DNA of 64,000 nt from Arthrobacter citreus (GCF_009192745.1 NZ_VTFV01000003.1:434001-498000); one strand, 5' to 3'; shown: positions 1 through 8,655, counted from the first letter of the stretch. Notes: generated from the sequence alone by a model not told the origin. Made by a program: numbers and translations.

Positions 1-216
1 CTGGACCTGCGCAACACTGCGCACCTGCGGAACGTCCTGGCCGGTCTCCCCCAGCAGGTCATCTACACCACCCACGATCTGGACTTCGCGGCCGACGCCC
101 AGCGGGTACTGGTGGTGGAAGGCGGACGGATCGTTCGGGACGGTCCGCCGGAAGAGAGCATTGCAGCCTACCGGCAGCTCGCGGCCGGGGAACCCGCCGG
201 TCAGTGGACGGAGTGA
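1..216 (+). CDS. ABC transporter ATP-binding protein, ECF type (3' part only)
   Basis: Only the last 71 codons are in the window, in frame 1 and ending in TGA. The visible part carries the H-loop (IYTTHDLDFA) that follows Walker B in ABC ATPases, then the usual tail with RVLVVEGGRIVRDG. The next gene starts 4 bases downstream and encodes an EcfT/CbiQ-type transmembrane protein, so this is probably the energising ATPase of an energy-coupling-factor transporter for a vitamin or a metal such as biotin, cobalt or nickel. The substrate cannot be read because the S-component is not in view. Walker A and the signature motif lie upstream of the window. Confidence 0.8.
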   Translation: MDLRNTAHLRNVLAGLPQQVIYTTHDLDFAADAQRVLVVEGGRIVRDGPPEESIAAYRQLAAGEPAGQWTE

Positions 217-220
217 ATCC

Positions 221-841
221 GTGAGGAACTCCCTGCAGCTGGGCGCCTACCGCCCGGGCAGCAGCCTTGTTCACCGGGCGCCGCTGGGACTGAAGGCGGC
301 CGCCGTCGTCCTGGGCTCACTGGCTATGCTCGCTGCCGCGCATCCGCTGGCAACGGGAGCCGGGGCACTGCTGACGGTGCTGGCCTACGCCGGTGCCGGA
401 CTGCTGCGTGAACTCGCCATGCCGCTGAAGCTGATGTGGCCGGTCCTGCTGATCCTCGGCGCGTTCCAGTTCTGGCAGGCCGGGCCCTGGACAGCGGTAA
501 CAGTGACGGGCAACATCCTGGTGTGTGTGATGGCCGCCCGGCTGCTGGTACTCACTGTCCCGGTGCCTCAACTGCTCGACGGCGTGGTGAAGCTGGTGCG
601 GCCGCTGCGGGTTTTCGGGGCAGATCCGGAACGGTTTGGGCTGGCGCTGGCCCTGATGCTGCGCAGTGTTCCCTACCTGCTGGGTTCGGCCGCGGATGTC
701 CGCGACTCCGCGAAGGCGAGGGGGCTGGAACGCAGTCCCCGGGCGCTTGCCGTCCCGGTAGTGATCCGAACGGTGGCCTATGCACAGCAGACCGGAGATG
801 CCCTGGCCGCCCGCGGCATCGGTGAGCCGGACCGGGACTGA
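221..841 (+). CDS. ECF transporter transmembrane (T) component, EcfT/BioN/CbiQ family
   Basis: Membrane coupling subunit that links the ATPases of an ECF importer to its substrate-binding S-component. The 206-residue product has a basic N-terminus and several hydrophobic segments in the first 130 residues. It carries the two Ala-Arg-Gly coupling motifs of the family, in AKARGLERS and near the C-terminus in LAARGIGEP. I chose the GTG at 221, 4 bases after the upstream ATPase stop, because the protein from there has a normal family start (VRNSLQLGAYRPG). An ATG at 161 in the same frame would lie inside the upstream gene. It is the last gene of its operon and is followed by a strong hairpin. BioN is possible, but the substrate is not shown by sequence. 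Confidence 0.85.
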   Translation: MRNSLQLGAYRPGSSLVHRAPLGLKAAAVVLGSLAMLAAAHPLATGAGALLTVLAYAGAGLLRELAMPLKLMWPVLLILGAFQFWQAGPWTAVTVTGNILVCVMAARLLVLTVPVPQLLDGVVKLVRPLRVFGADPERFGLALALMLRSVPYLLGSAADVRDSAKARGLERSPRALAVPVVIRTVAYAQQTGDALAARGIGEPDRD

Positions 842-857
842 ACGCCAGCCCCAACGC

Positions 858-898
858 CGGAAGGGCGGACACCCGATAAGCAGGTGTCCGCCCTTCCG
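858..898. terminator. Bidirectional hairpin between the ECF operon and sufT
   Basis: A perfect 16-bp stem (858-873 with 883-898) with a 9-base loop lies between two converging operons. It starts 17 bases after the EcfT stop and ends 23 bases before the sufT stop, so it can serve both strands. There is no long T tract. Confidence 0.8.
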
Positions 899-920
899 AG
901 CGTATTGAAGCCAGGCCCGG

Positions 921-1250
921 CTAGATGTTAAAGCCGAGGGCCCGCATCTGGTCGCGGCCGTCGTCGGTGATCTTCTCAGGTCCCCACGGCGGCATCCACA
1001 CCCAGTTCAGCCGGAACTCGTCGACGATCCCTTCAAGTGCCTTGCCGGTCTGCTCCTCGATGACATCGGTCAGCGGGCAGGCGGCAGTCGTCAGGGTCAT
1101 GTCGATGAGCAGGGCTCCGTCTTCGGCATACTTCAGCCCGTACAGCAGGCCCAGGTCGACGACGTTCACCCCCAGCTCGGGGTCAATGACGTCCTTGAGG
1201 GCCTCCTCGACGTCCTCCAGGGACGTCTGGGCCAGGTTGGCGTCGCTCAT
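921..1250 (-). CDS. sufT: Metal-sulfur cluster assembly factor, DUF59/MIP18 family (SufT-like)
   Basis: A 109-residue DUF59 protein. Members help insert or mature Fe-S clusters, and actinobacterial suf operons usually end with one. Family features visible are the early block VIDPELGVNVVDLGLLYGL and, mid-protein, the conserved Cys in TLTTAACPLTDVIEEQ. The ATG at 1250 has a good ribosome site (GGAG, 6 bases away). It follows sufC by 35 bases on the same strand and is the last gene of the suf operon. SufT is assigned from family plus context, and a PaaD-like role is excluded by the neighbours. Confidence 0.88.
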   Translation of the reverse strand: MSDANLAQTSLEDVEEALKDVIDPELGVNVVDLGLLYGLKYAEDGALLIDMTLTTAACPLTDVIEEQTGKALEGIVDEFRLNWVWMPPWGPEKITDDGRDQMRALGFNI

Positions 1251-1285
1251 GTTCTGCTCCTCGTATTCCGGCGTGCCTGGTGTAC

Positions 1286-2056
1286 TCAGGCGCTGACTGC
1301 GCCGGTCTTCGCGAACCGGTCGTAGCCTTCTTCTTCAAGGCGGTCTGCAAGCTCGGGGCCGCCCTGTTCGGCGATCCGGCCGTCGACGAACACGTGCACG
1401 TAATCCGGCTTGATGTAGCGCAGGATCCGCGTGTAGTGCGTAATCAGCAGGGTACCCATGTTGCCGTTTTCATGCTCGCGGTTGACGCCTTCGGAGACAA
1501 CCTTCAGGGCATCGACGTCCAGGCCGGAGTCGGTCTCGTCGAGGATGGCGAACTTGGGGTGGAAGAGCTCAAGCTGCAGGATCTCCACGCGCTTCTTTTC
1601 ACCGCCGGAGAAGCCTTCGTTGACGTTGCGCTGGGCAAAATCGGCGTCGATGCGCAGCTGCTCCATGGCGCCCTTGACGTCCTTGGTCCAGTGGCGCAGG
1701 GAGGGTGCTTCGCCGTCGAGCGCCGTCTTGGCGGTGCGCAGGAAGTTGGTCATGGTGACACCCGGAACCTCAACCGGGTACTGCATGGCCAGGAAGAGAC
1801 CTGCGCGGGCGCGCTCGTCAACGCTCATTGCCAGGACGTCTTCGCCGTCCAGGGTGATGGAGCCGCTGTCTACGGTGTAGCGCGGGTGGCCGGCGATGGT
1901 GGAAGCAAGAGTGGACTTGCCGGAGCCGTTCGGGCCCATGATGGCGTGCGTCTCGCCGGTGTTGATCTTCAGGCTGACGCCCTTCAGGATCTGCTTCTTG
2001 ACACCCTGTTCGGTCTCAATGCTGACGTGAAGGTCCTTGATTTCAAGAGTGGACAT
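1286..2056 (-). CDS. sufC: Fe-S cluster assembly ATPase SufC
   Basis: ABC-type ATPase of the SufBC2D scaffold complex, acting in the cytosol to drive cluster assembly on SufB-SufD. The product has 256 residues. Walker A is GPNGSGKST near residue 40. The SufC-specific signature is FSGGEKKRVEILQ, Walker B ends in AILDETDSGLDVDA, and the H-loop is LLITHYTRIL. The open frame continues upstream to 2152, but the ATG at 2056 is chosen because it gives the standard MSTLEIKDLHV start and has an A/G-rich ribosome site. It lies 64 bases after sufD in the same operon. Confidence 0.95.
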   Translation of the reverse strand: MSTLEIKDLHVSIETEQGVKKQILKGVSLKINTGETHAIMGPNGSGKSTLASTIAGHPRYTVDSGSITLDGEDVLAMSVDERARAGLFLAMQYPVEVPGVTMTNFLRTAKTALDGEAPSLRHWTKDVKGAMEQLRIDADFAQRNVNEGFSGGEKKRVEILQLELFHPKFAILDETDSGLDVDALKVVSEGVNREHENGNMGTLLITHYTRILRYIKPDYVHVFVDGRIAEQGGPELADRLEEEGYDRFAKTGAVSA

Positions 2057-2120
2057 GCGTAGTTTCGCTTTCTCTTTGCACGCGTGCGGTGCGGTCTGCA
2101 GGTTCAGTAAGAAGGAAGGC

Positions 2121-3476
2121 CTAGGCCTCGACGGCGGCGAGCTCGCGCTCAACGGCGGCGGTCAGGCGCTCTTCCAGCTCCGGAACCTTGATCTGCTGGA
2201 TGATTTCGTTCAGGAAGCCGCGCACCACAAGGCGGCGTGCGATGTCCTCGGGGATGCCCCGGGCCATCAGGTAGAACAGGTGCTCGTCGTCGAACCGGCC
2301 GGTAGCGCTGGCGTGGCCGGCACCTTCGATGAGTCCGGTTTCGATTTCGAGGTTGGGCACGGAGTCGGCACGGCCGCCGTCGGTCAGCAGCAGGTTCCGG
2401 TTCACCTCGTAGGTGTCGGTTCCTTCTGCTTCCTTGCGGATCAGCACGTCGCCCACCCATACGGTGTGTGCGTCCTTGCCCTGCAGCGCACCCTTGTACA
2501 TGACGCGGGACTTGCAGTTGGCCACTGCGTGGTCAACGAAGAGCCGCTGCTCCAGGTGCTGGCCGGCGTCGGCGTAGTACAGGCCAAACATCTGCACATC
2601 GCCACCGGGCGCGGTGAACTTCGAGGACGGGGTGACGCGCACCAGGTCGCCGCCGAGGCTGACGACTACGTGCTTGAAGCGTGCGTCGCGGCCGATCCGG
2701 GCGTACTGGGCGGACGCATGGACGGCGTCGTCATCCCAGTCCTGTACGGAAATGACGGTCAGTTCCGCGCCGTCGCCGACGAGGATCTCCACGTTCTGGG
2801 ACAGCGTGACCGAACCCTTGTGGTCCAGCACGACCACTGCCTTGGAGAAGGCGCCGGCCTCGATGACCACGTGCTGGGCTGCAGGTTCGGTACCGGCGCC
2901 GGTGATGGACAGCGTCACCGTGCCTTCAGCCTGCAGGTCCTTGGGAATGCTGACCAGCGTTGCCTCGGTGAAGGTCTCCCAGGCTGCGGCGGCAACCAGG
3001 TCTTCGGGGATGCCCGCGGTGCCGATCCGGGCATCGTCGCGGCCGATTCCGGCTACGGTGACGCCTTCGGGAGCTACCACGGCCACCTCGGGGGCGGTCC
3101 CGGCCAGTTCCTGGGTGTGCAGTCCGCGCAGGCGCTTCAGCGGTGTAAACCGCCAGTCCTCTTCACGGCCGGTGAGCTTGCCAAAGTCCGCCCGGTTGAA
3201 GGAGGTCAGGCGTCCGGCGCGGGAGCTGTCGGGAATGCCTGCCCCGGCACCGTGGCTGTGGGACTTGCTGCTGTCGCCGCCCAGAACGGGGGAAGAGTCG
3301 TTCAGCGGGGAGAGGTTTTCGCCTTCCTCGGTGAAACCGGCAATGCGGACCCGGCGGTCCCCGGAGGGGGCCCCGATGCGCGCCTTAACGCCTTCCACTG
3401 CGTTGCTGACCTTCTCGGCTACGGTTTCAGCGACGTTCTCGGCTGTGTTTACTACGGCGTCGTTAAGTTTCGACAT
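2121..3476 (-). CDS. sufD: Fe-S cluster assembly protein SufD
   Basis: SufB paralogue and partner in the SufBC2D scaffold. The product has 451 residues. The core runs from about residue 100 (TGREEDWRFTPLKRLRGL) through the beta-helix to the C-terminal block HLFYLMARGIPEDIARRLVV, which is shared with SufB. The first 85 residues are unusual: an Ala/Val/Glu-rich amphipathic stretch (NTAENVAETVAEKVSNAVEG), then a Gly/Ser/His-rich linker. The ATG overlaps the sufB stop by one base (TAATG), which supports this start and translational coupling. Confidence 0.93.
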   Translation of the reverse strand: MSKLNDAVVNTAENVAETVAEKVSNAVEGVKARIGAPSGDRRVRIAGFTEEGENLSPLNDSSPVLGGDSSKSHSHGAGAGIPDSSRAGRLTSFNRADFGKLTGREEDWRFTPLKRLRGLHTQELAGTAPEVAVVAPEGVTVAGIGRDDARIGTAGIPEDLVAAAAWETFTEATLVSIPKDLQAEGTVTLSITGAGTEPAAQHVVIEAGAFSKAVVVLDHKGSVTLSQNVEILVGDGAELTVISVQDWDDDAVHASAQYARIGRDARFKHVVVSLGGDLVRVTPSSKFTAPGGDVQMFGLYYADAGQHLEQRLFVDHAVANCKSRVMYKGALQGKDAHTVWVGDVLIRKEAEGTDTYEVNRNLLLTDGGRADSVPNLEIETGLIEGAGHASATGRFDDEHLFYLMARGIPEDIARRLVVRGFLNEIIQQIKVPELEERLTAAVERELAAVEA

Positions 3477-4948
3477 TAACCGACGGCTCCTTCCATCTGG
3501 AGTTCGATGAGGCGGTTGAGTTCAAGGGCGTATTCCATCGGCAGTTCGCGTGCGATCGGCTCGATGAAGCCGCGAACGATCATTGCCATTGCCTCGTCCT
3601 CGGGAAGGCCGCGGGACATCAGGTAGAACAGCTGCTCCTCGCTGACGCGGGAGACGGTGGCCTCGTGGCCCATGGTCACGTCATCCTCGCGGATATCCAC
3701 GTAGGGGTAGGTGTCCGAACGGGAAATGGTGTCCACGAGCAGTGCGTCACAGCGAACGGTGTTGGCGGAGTTCTTGGCGCCTTCACGGACCTGGACCAGT
3801 CCGCGGTAGGCAGCACGGCCGCCGCCGCGGGCAACGGACTTGGAGATGATGGAGCTCTTGGTGTTCGGAGCAATGTGAACCATCTTCGAGCCGGTGTCCT
3901 GGTGCTGGCCTTCGCCGGCGAAGGCGATGGACAGGGTCTCGCCCTTGGCATGCTCGCCAACCAGGTAGACAGCCGGGTACTTCATGGTGACCTTGGAACC
4001 GATGTTGCCGTCGATCCACTCCATGGTGGCGCCTTCATGAGCGATGGCACGCTTGGTCACCAGGTTGTACACGTTGTTCGACCAGTTCTGGATCGTGGTG
4101 TAGCGGACGCGGGCGTTCTTCTTGACGATGATTTCGACGACGGCGGAGTGCAGCGAATCCGACGTGTAGATCGGCGCGGTGCAGCCTTCGATGTAGTGGA
4201 CGTAGGAGTCCTCGTCGGCAATGATCAGCGTGCGCTCGAACTGGCCCATGTTTTCCGTGTTGATGCGGAAGTAGGCCTGCAGCGGAATCTCGACGTGGAC
4301 GCCCTTGGGTACGTAGACGAAGGAACCGCCGGACCAGACGGCAGTATTCAGCGAACCGAACTTGTTGTCGCCCACGGGGATGACGGTGCCGAAGTACTCC
4401 TGGAAGATCTCCGGGTGTTCCTTCAGCGCGGTGTCGGTGTCCAGGAAGATAACGCCCTGGCGTTCCAGGTCCTCGCGGAGCTGGTGGTACACAACCTCGG
4501 ACTCGTACTGGGCAGCGACGCCGGAAACCAGGCGGCCGCGCTCAGCTTCGGGGATGCCGAGCTTCTCGTACGTATTGCGAATGTCCTCGGGGAGGTCTTC
4601 CCAGGTGTTTGCCTGCTTCTCGGTGGAGCGCACGAAGTACTTGATGTTGTCGAAATCGATGCCCGAGAGGTCTGCGCCCCAGGTGGGCATGGGCTTCCGG
4701 TCGAAGTACTTCAGGCCCTTCAGGCGCAGGTCCAGCATCCATTCCGGTTCGTTCTTCTTCGCCGAAATGTCACGGACTACTTCCTCGGAGAGGCCGCGGC
4801 GGGCGTTGGACCCGGCGACATCTGAGTCGGCCCAGCCGTACTCGTAGGTACCAATGCCCTCGAGTTCGGGGTTCTTTTCCAGAATGTCTGAAATCACGGA
4901 GTCGGGCACCTCAGGTGCCTCGGCCTTCCGGGTTACTTGATCCGTCAT
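3476..4948 (-). CDS. sufB: Fe-S cluster assembly protein SufB
   Basis: Main scaffold on which the Fe-S cluster is built in the SUF system. The product has 490 residues, normal for actinobacterial SufB without an intein. Recognisable blocks are [13 protein letters not shown] at the N-terminus, [20 protein letters not shown] mid-protein, the conserved [17 protein letters not shown] and [10 protein letters not shown] stretch, and the C-terminal [20 protein letters not shown]. The open frame extends 80 codons upstream into sufR, but the ATG at 4948 matches the family and overlaps the sufR stop by one base (TGATG). Confidence 0.95.
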   Translation of the reverse strand: MTDQVTRKAEAPEVPDSVISDILEKNPELEGIGTYEYGWADSDVAGSNARRGLSEEVVRDISAKKNEPEWMLDLRLKGLKYFDRKPMPTWGADLSGIDFDNIKYFVRSTEKQANTWEDLPEDIRNTYEKLGIPEAERGRLVSGVAAQYESEVVYHQLREDLERQGVIFLDTDTALKEHPEIFQEYFGTVIPVGDNKFGSLNTAVWSGGSFVYVPKGVHVEIPLQAYFRINTENMGQFERTLIIADEDSYVHYIEGCTAPIYTSDSLHSAVVEIIVKKNARVRYTTIQNWSNNVYNLVTKRAIAHEGATMEWIDGNIGSKVTMKYPAVYLVGEHAKGETLSIAFAGEGQHQDTGSKMVHIAPNTKSSIISKSVARGGGRAAYRGLVQVREGAKNSANTVRCDALLVDTISRSDTYPYVDIREDDVTMGHEATVSRVSEEQLFYLMSRGLPEDEAMAMIVRGFIEPIARELPMEYALELNRLIELQMEGAVG

Positions 4949-5757
4949 CACGGCCTTTCTTGCTGATGAGTGGATGTGGACTGGGTGGTTGCGGAGCCCA
5001 CCGGCTGGTGAGGCGCAGACTTCGAACGGCCCACCGGGATGTGGGTCGTACAAACGTGCCCGCCGCGGGAGAGCGTGGACAGCCTGCGCACGTCCACCCC
5101 CAGCAGCCGGGAGAAAACTTCGGTCTCCTTGTCGCAGAAGACGGGGTAGGCACTTGCCAGCGCCTGGATGGGACAGTGTCCCTGGCACAGCTGGATGCTC
5201 AGCAGGGTGCTGGGCGTCCGGCTCGTGCCGATCATGGTTGTGGAGGCAACGAAGCCGTCCCTGGTCAGTTCTGCGGAGAGCGCCTGGGCCCTGTCCTCCA
5301 GGGAGGGGCCCGCGGCGTCGAGCACCGGACGGTACCGCTCTTCCATCTTCCTGAACCGTGCCGCTGCGAACGCCTCAATGGCTTCGGGCCCCGCTGCTGC
5401 ACCGAGTGCCCGAAGCGCCTCGGTGGCAATGGTCAGGTAGTCGTTGCCCAGGTAGGACTGGCCCTGCTGGCTCACCACGTAGCGGCGGGCCGGCCGTCCG
5501 GCTCCGGCACCGGGGCTGGAAACCCGCTTGACCTCGATCAGGCCCTGCCGCTCCAGCGCGTCCAGGTGCCTGCGAACGGCAGCAGGCGTGAAACCAAGCC
5601 GCTCGCCAAGTTCTGCGGCGCTGACCGGACCGTGCTCAAGCACGGAACCGAGCACGCGGTCCCGGGTGCGCTCTTCCGATTCCCTGGCGGCAGCCTGGGG
5701 GGCGGGTTTCACCGTCCCGTTGTCCGCCGGAGGGGTCTCCGTCTCTGAACTCTTCAC
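4948..5757 (-). CDS. sufR: SufR-type Fe-S-sensing transcriptional regulator
   Basis: DeoR/ArsR-like winged-helix regulator, expected to repress the suf operon when it carries an Fe-S cluster. The helix-turn-helix is near residues 30-75 ([20 protein letters not shown], then the wing). The C-terminal half has the cysteine set expected for cluster binding: LCQGHC, VFCDKE and GHVCTTH. It heads the operon, and its stop overlaps the sufB start (TGATG), so it is probably autoregulated. The start is uncertain. The GTG at 5757 gives 269 residues, an in-frame GTG at 5766 is also possible, and the frame stays open to 5820. No clear ribosome site precedes any of them. Confidence 0.88.
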   Translation of the reverse strand: MKSSETETPPADNGTVKPAPQAAARESEERTRDRVLGSVLEHGPVSAAELGERLGFTPAAVRRHLDALERQGLIEVKRVSSPGAGAGRPARRYVVSQQGQSYLGNDYLTIATEALRALGAAAGPEAIEAFAAARFRKMEERYRPVLDAAGPSLEDRAQALSAELTRDGFVASTTMIGTSRTPSTLLSIQLCQGHCPIQALASAYPVFCDKETEVFSRLLGVDVRRLSTLSRGGHVCTTHIPVGRSKSAPHQPVGSATTQSTSTHQQERP

Positions 5758-5862
5758 AGAATACACAACACAATCATGACCTAATCCATTCCACAAGGCT
5801 ACTAAGGCGATGCTTCCCATGGCCCGGGCGTGCGCCGGGCGCGGGCGGAAAGGACTACTACC

Positions 5863-5873
5863 TAACGTAGAAT
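5863..5873 (+). promoter_or_regulatory. Predicted -10 element for a leaderless ABC-transporter mRNA
   Basis: TAACGT (5863-5868) lies 5 bases before the ATG at 5874, and the overlapping TAGAAT (5868-5873) lies 6 bases before the in-frame GTG at 5880. Either places the transcription start at or next to the start codon. The only purine-rich site (GGAAAGGA) is about 20 bases away, too far for a usual ribosome site. Confidence 0.5.
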
Positions 5874-6833
5874 ATGGGGGTGCCTAACGACGAACCCTGC
5901 CTGACTATCACCGGCCTGGTCCGGGACCTCGGTCCCGTGCCGGGGCTCGACGGCAAAATGATCCGGGTGCTGGCCGGGGTTGACCTCACAGCCAGGCGGG
6001 GCCAGGTGACTGCCCTGCTGGGCGCAAACGGTGCCGGCAAGACCACCACGCTTGAGTGTGCGCAGGGACTGCAGCCTATCGACGGCGGCGAAGTCCGGCT
6101 GCTGGGCGAGGCCCCTTACGGGGCCGGAGCAGAGCTGCGGGCCCGCGCCGGCGTCATGCTCCAGGACGGCGGACTGCCGCCGGCCGCACGCCCGGTTGCA
6201 CTCCTGCGGCACATCGCCAGCATGTACCAGGATCCACGCGACGTCGATGAACTGGTCCAGCGGCTGGGGATCAATGCGTTTGCCAAGACAGGCATCCGCC
6301 GGCTTTCCGGCGGTCAGCGCCAGCGCGTGGCCCTCGCTGCCGCCCTGGTGGGCAACCCGGAAGTACTGTTCCTGGATGAGCCAAGCGCCGGACTTGATCC
6401 CCAGTCCAGGCAGATCGTCTTTGAGCTGATCCAGGAACTGCGGGACGAAGGGCTGGGGATCATCCTCACCACCCACCTGCTCGACGACGCCCAGCGCCTG
6501 GCGGACTACGTGTACATCATTGATGACGGGCGTACGGTGGCCCAGGGAACAGTTCCCGAGCTCACTGCGCGCACCGCGGCCCATGCTTCCGGGCGCGAGC
6601 TCTCCTTCGAAGCGGCACCGGGGCTCAAGCCGGCCCTGGCAGGCCTGGAGCACCTCTCCTTCACCGAAGACTCCCCCGGCCGGTATGTGCTCAGCGGCGA
6701 ATTGAGTCCAGCAGACCTGGCCCGCCTGGCCGGCTGGTGGAATGAGGAGGGCATCCTGCCGGACAGTATCCACATGGCATCGCGCACGCTGGAGGACGTT
6801 TTCCTCGAACTCTCCGGAAAGGAGAACCGATGA
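5874..6833 (+). CDS. ABC-2 type exporter, ATP-binding protein
   Basis: Cytosolic ATPase of a two-gene ABC-2 transporter. The product has 319 residues. Walker A is GANGAGKTTT, the signature RLSGGQRQRVALAAAL, Walker B VLFLDEPSAGLDPQS, and the H-loop LTTHLLDDAQ. A C-terminal accessory domain of about 80 residues follows, ending in TLEDVFLELSGKE as in the CcmA/drug-exporter subfamily. It overlaps the permease gene by 4 bases (ATGA), and ctaA follows 5 bases after the permease. A role linked to heme A or cytochrome oxidase assembly is suggested by position only, and the substrate is unknown. Confidence 0.85.
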   Translation: MGVPNDEPCLTITGLVRDLGPVPGLDGKMIRVLAGVDLTARRGQVTALLGANGAGKTTTLECAQGLQPIDGGEVRLLGEAPYGAGAELRARAGVMLQDGGLPPAARPVALLRHIASMYQDPRDVDELVQRLGINAFAKTGIRRLSGGQRQRVALAAALVGNPEVLFLDEPSAGLDPQSRQIVFELIQELRDEGLGIILTTHLLDDAQRLADYVYIIDDGRTVAQGTVPELTARTAAHASGRELSFEAAPGLKPALAGLEHLSFTEDSPGRYVLSGELSPADLARLAGWWNEEGILPDSIHMASRTLEDVFLELSGKENR

Positions 6834-7573
6834 GCGCTCCGGCTTCCCTCTCCGTACGGGTCCTGAACCAGGGCAGGTACGAGGCAGAGACCATGCTGCG
6901 CAACGGCGAGCAGCTGATCCTCGCCGTCGTACTTCCCCTCCTGGGGCTCATCGCCCTGAGCGTGACCCCGGTCCTCGACGCGTACGGCGATTCCCGCATC
7001 GACACCGCGGCGCCGGGCATCCTGGCGCTGTGCGCGCTTTCCACGGCCTTCACCGGCCAGGGCATCGCCACCGGCTTCGACCGGCGGTACGGGGTTCTCC
7101 GGTTCCTCTCCACCACGCCATTGGGCCGTGCCGGGCTCATCGCCGGCAAAGTCATCGCCGTGCTGTCTGTCCTGGCCATCCAGGTAGTGCTGGTCAGCGC
7201 CGTCGCGCTGTTTATCGGCTGGCGTCCATCCCTTCCGGGGGTGCCCCTGGCACTGGTGCTGCTGGTCCTGGGTGCGGTGGCGTTCACCTCCCTGGGCCTG
7301 CTGGTCGCCGGAACTGCCCGGCCCGAGGCGACGCTTGCCATAACCAACCTGCTGTGGATCCTGCTGGCGGGTATCGGCGGTATTATCCTTCCCGCTGCCA
7401 GCCTTCCTTCTGACATGGAACCGTTCGTGCAGCTGCTGCCCTCGGCCGCCCTGGGCGATGTCATGAGATCAGCCCTTATAGATACGCAGTTCAACCTTTC
7501 CGCCACGCTCATCCTGCTGGCGTGGACAATCCTGGGCAGCCTCGCTGCTGTCCGCTGGTTCAAATGGAGTTAG
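6830..7573 (+). CDS. ABC-2 type exporter, permease protein
   Basis: Integral membrane partner of the preceding ATPase. The product has 247 residues with six hydrophobic segments. The first is ILAVVLPLLGLIALSVTP (about residues 25-45), others follow near 105-165, and the last (ATLILLAWTILGSLAAV) is close to the C-terminus. The ATG overlaps the ATPase stop by 4 bases, with GGAG ahead of it. The sequence is typical of ABC2_membrane proteins but gives no substrate clue. Its 3' end contains the ribosome site for ctaA. Confidence 0.85.
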   Translation: MSAPASLSVRVLNQGRYEAETMLRNGEQLILAVVLPLLGLIALSVTPVLDAYGDSRIDTAAPGILALCALSTAFTGQGIATGFDRRYGVLRFLSTTPLGRAGLIAGKVIAVLSVLAIQVVLVSAVALFIGWRPSLPGVPLALVLLVLGAVAFTSLGLLVAGTARPEATLAITNLLWILLAGIGGIILPAASLPSDMEPFVQLLPSAALGDVMRSALIDTQFNLSATLILLAWTILGSLAAVRWFKWS

Positions 7574-7578
7574 TTCCC

Positions 7579-8574
7579 GTGTCCAACACCCCCGCCCCTG
7601 CACCTGCTGCCCGGACGGCTCCGCCTTCCAGCGGCCCCGCCACCGGCAAGCTGATCCGCACCCTGGCGGTGGCCACCCTGGTGGCCAACATCGCCATTGT
7701 GGTCACCGGCGGTGCCGTGCGGCTGACGGCTTCCGGCCTCGGCTGCCCGGAATGGCCGCTCTGCACCGCCGACTCACTGGTCACCACGCCGGAGATGGGC
7801 GTCCACGGCATCATCGAGTTCGGCAACCGGCTCCTGACCTTTGTGCTCGCCGCGATTGCGTTCGGCATGCTCGCTTCGGTGTGGAAGTCCCGCCGCACCC
7901 GGCCCGACCTGCTGTGGCTTTCGGTGGCCGCGCTTGCCGGCATCCCGGCGCAGGCATTCATTGGCGGCATCACCGTTTGGACCGGCCTGAATCCGTGGGT
8001 TGTGGGCCTGCACTTCATTGTTTCCATGGTGATCATCAGCGTGGCCGTGGTCCTGGTGAACCGTGCCTGGCTCAGCAGTGACGGCGTTGCCGCGTCCCAC
8101 GTGCCGCTGGCAGACAAGCCACTGCGTCCGGTCATCTGGGCAATCGGCATTCTTTCGGCCGTCACGGTAATCCTGGGTGTGATCGTCACCGGTTCCGGCC
8201 CGCATGCCGGGGACCACGGCGCCGCCCGCAACGGCCTGGATCCGGACCTGGTGACCCGGATCCACGTAGTCCCGGTCTACCTGCTGGTTTTCGCGACCGC
8301 CGTTGCCCTGTACCTGGTTTACCGCCGTACTGCCGACAGCCGGCTGCGCACCTCCCTGGTGATCTTCACCGCCGTCGTCCTTGCGCAGGCCGTGATTGGG
8401 TACGTGCAGCACTTCCTGCACCTGCCGATCGTGCTGGTGGCAATGCATATGCTGGGCGCCTCACTGCTAACCGCTGCTGCTGCCCACGTTGTCTACACTG
8501 CGCTTTCGCGGAAGGTTCCTGGGAAGGCACGTGCTGCTGCAAAATCCGAAGCAGTGTTGCCCGCGGCGAAGTAG
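7579..8574 (+). CDS. ctaA: Heme A synthase (COX15/CtaA)
   Basis: Membrane enzyme that oxidises heme O to heme A for aa3-type cytochrome oxidase. The product has 331 residues and about eight transmembrane helices. Visible family marks are the Cys pair in SGLGCPEWPLC, the first histidine and acidic pair in VHGIIEFGNRLL, the ligand histidines in VGLHFIVSM, RIHVVPVYLL and AMHMLGASLL, and the loop GSGPHAGDHGAARNG. The start is the GTG at 7579, which has GGAG 8 bases upstream inside the permease gene. An in-frame ATG at 7564 lacks a ribosome site. It is co-transcribed with the ABC exporter pair. The next enzyme-order partner, ctaB, lies beyond the repeat spacer on the other strand. Confidence 0.95.
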   Translation: MSNTPAPAPAARTAPPSSGPATGKLIRTLAVATLVANIAIVVTGGAVRLTASGLGCPEWPLCTADSLVTTPEMGVHGIIEFGNRLLTFVLAAIAFGMLASVWKSRRTRPDLLWLSVAALAGIPAQAFIGGITVWTGLNPWVVGLHFIVSMVIISVAVVLVNRAWLSSDGVAASHVPLADKPLRPVIWAIGILSAVTVILGVIVTGSGPHAGDHGAARNGLDPDLVTRIHVVPVYLLVFATAVALYLVYRRTADSRLRTSLVIFTAVVLAQAVIGYVQHFLHLPIVLVAMHMLGASLLTAAAAHVVYTALSRKVPGKARAAAKSEAVLPAAK

Positions 8575-8615
8575 CGGATAGGTCTCAGGACTGCGGCGCC
8601 CGCAGCCCGCGACAC

Positions 8616-8655
8616 AGAAGGCCCCATGGAACCACCGGTTCCCATGGGGCCTTCT
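8616..8655 (+). terminator. Terminator hairpin after ctaA
   Basis: A 14-bp arm (8616-8629) pairs with 8642-8655. The inner GGAACC/GGTTCC continues the stem with one bulged base. It lies about 40 bases after the ctaA stop. Confidence 0.75.

Noticed and set aside
2037-3479. A 480-codon open frame on the plus strand opposite sufD
   Set aside because: Low-complexity, Gly/Val/Asp-rich translation with no ribosome site. It is a shadow of sufD.
4946-5188. SufB with an 80-residue N-terminal extension
   Set aside because: The extension is sufR sequence read in another frame. The ATG at 4948 matches the family start and is coupled to the sufR stop.
5758-5820. SufR starting at the in-frame ATG at 5820
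   Set aside because: The extra residues run through the AT-rich promoter-like region, resemble no SufR N-terminus and have no ribosome site.
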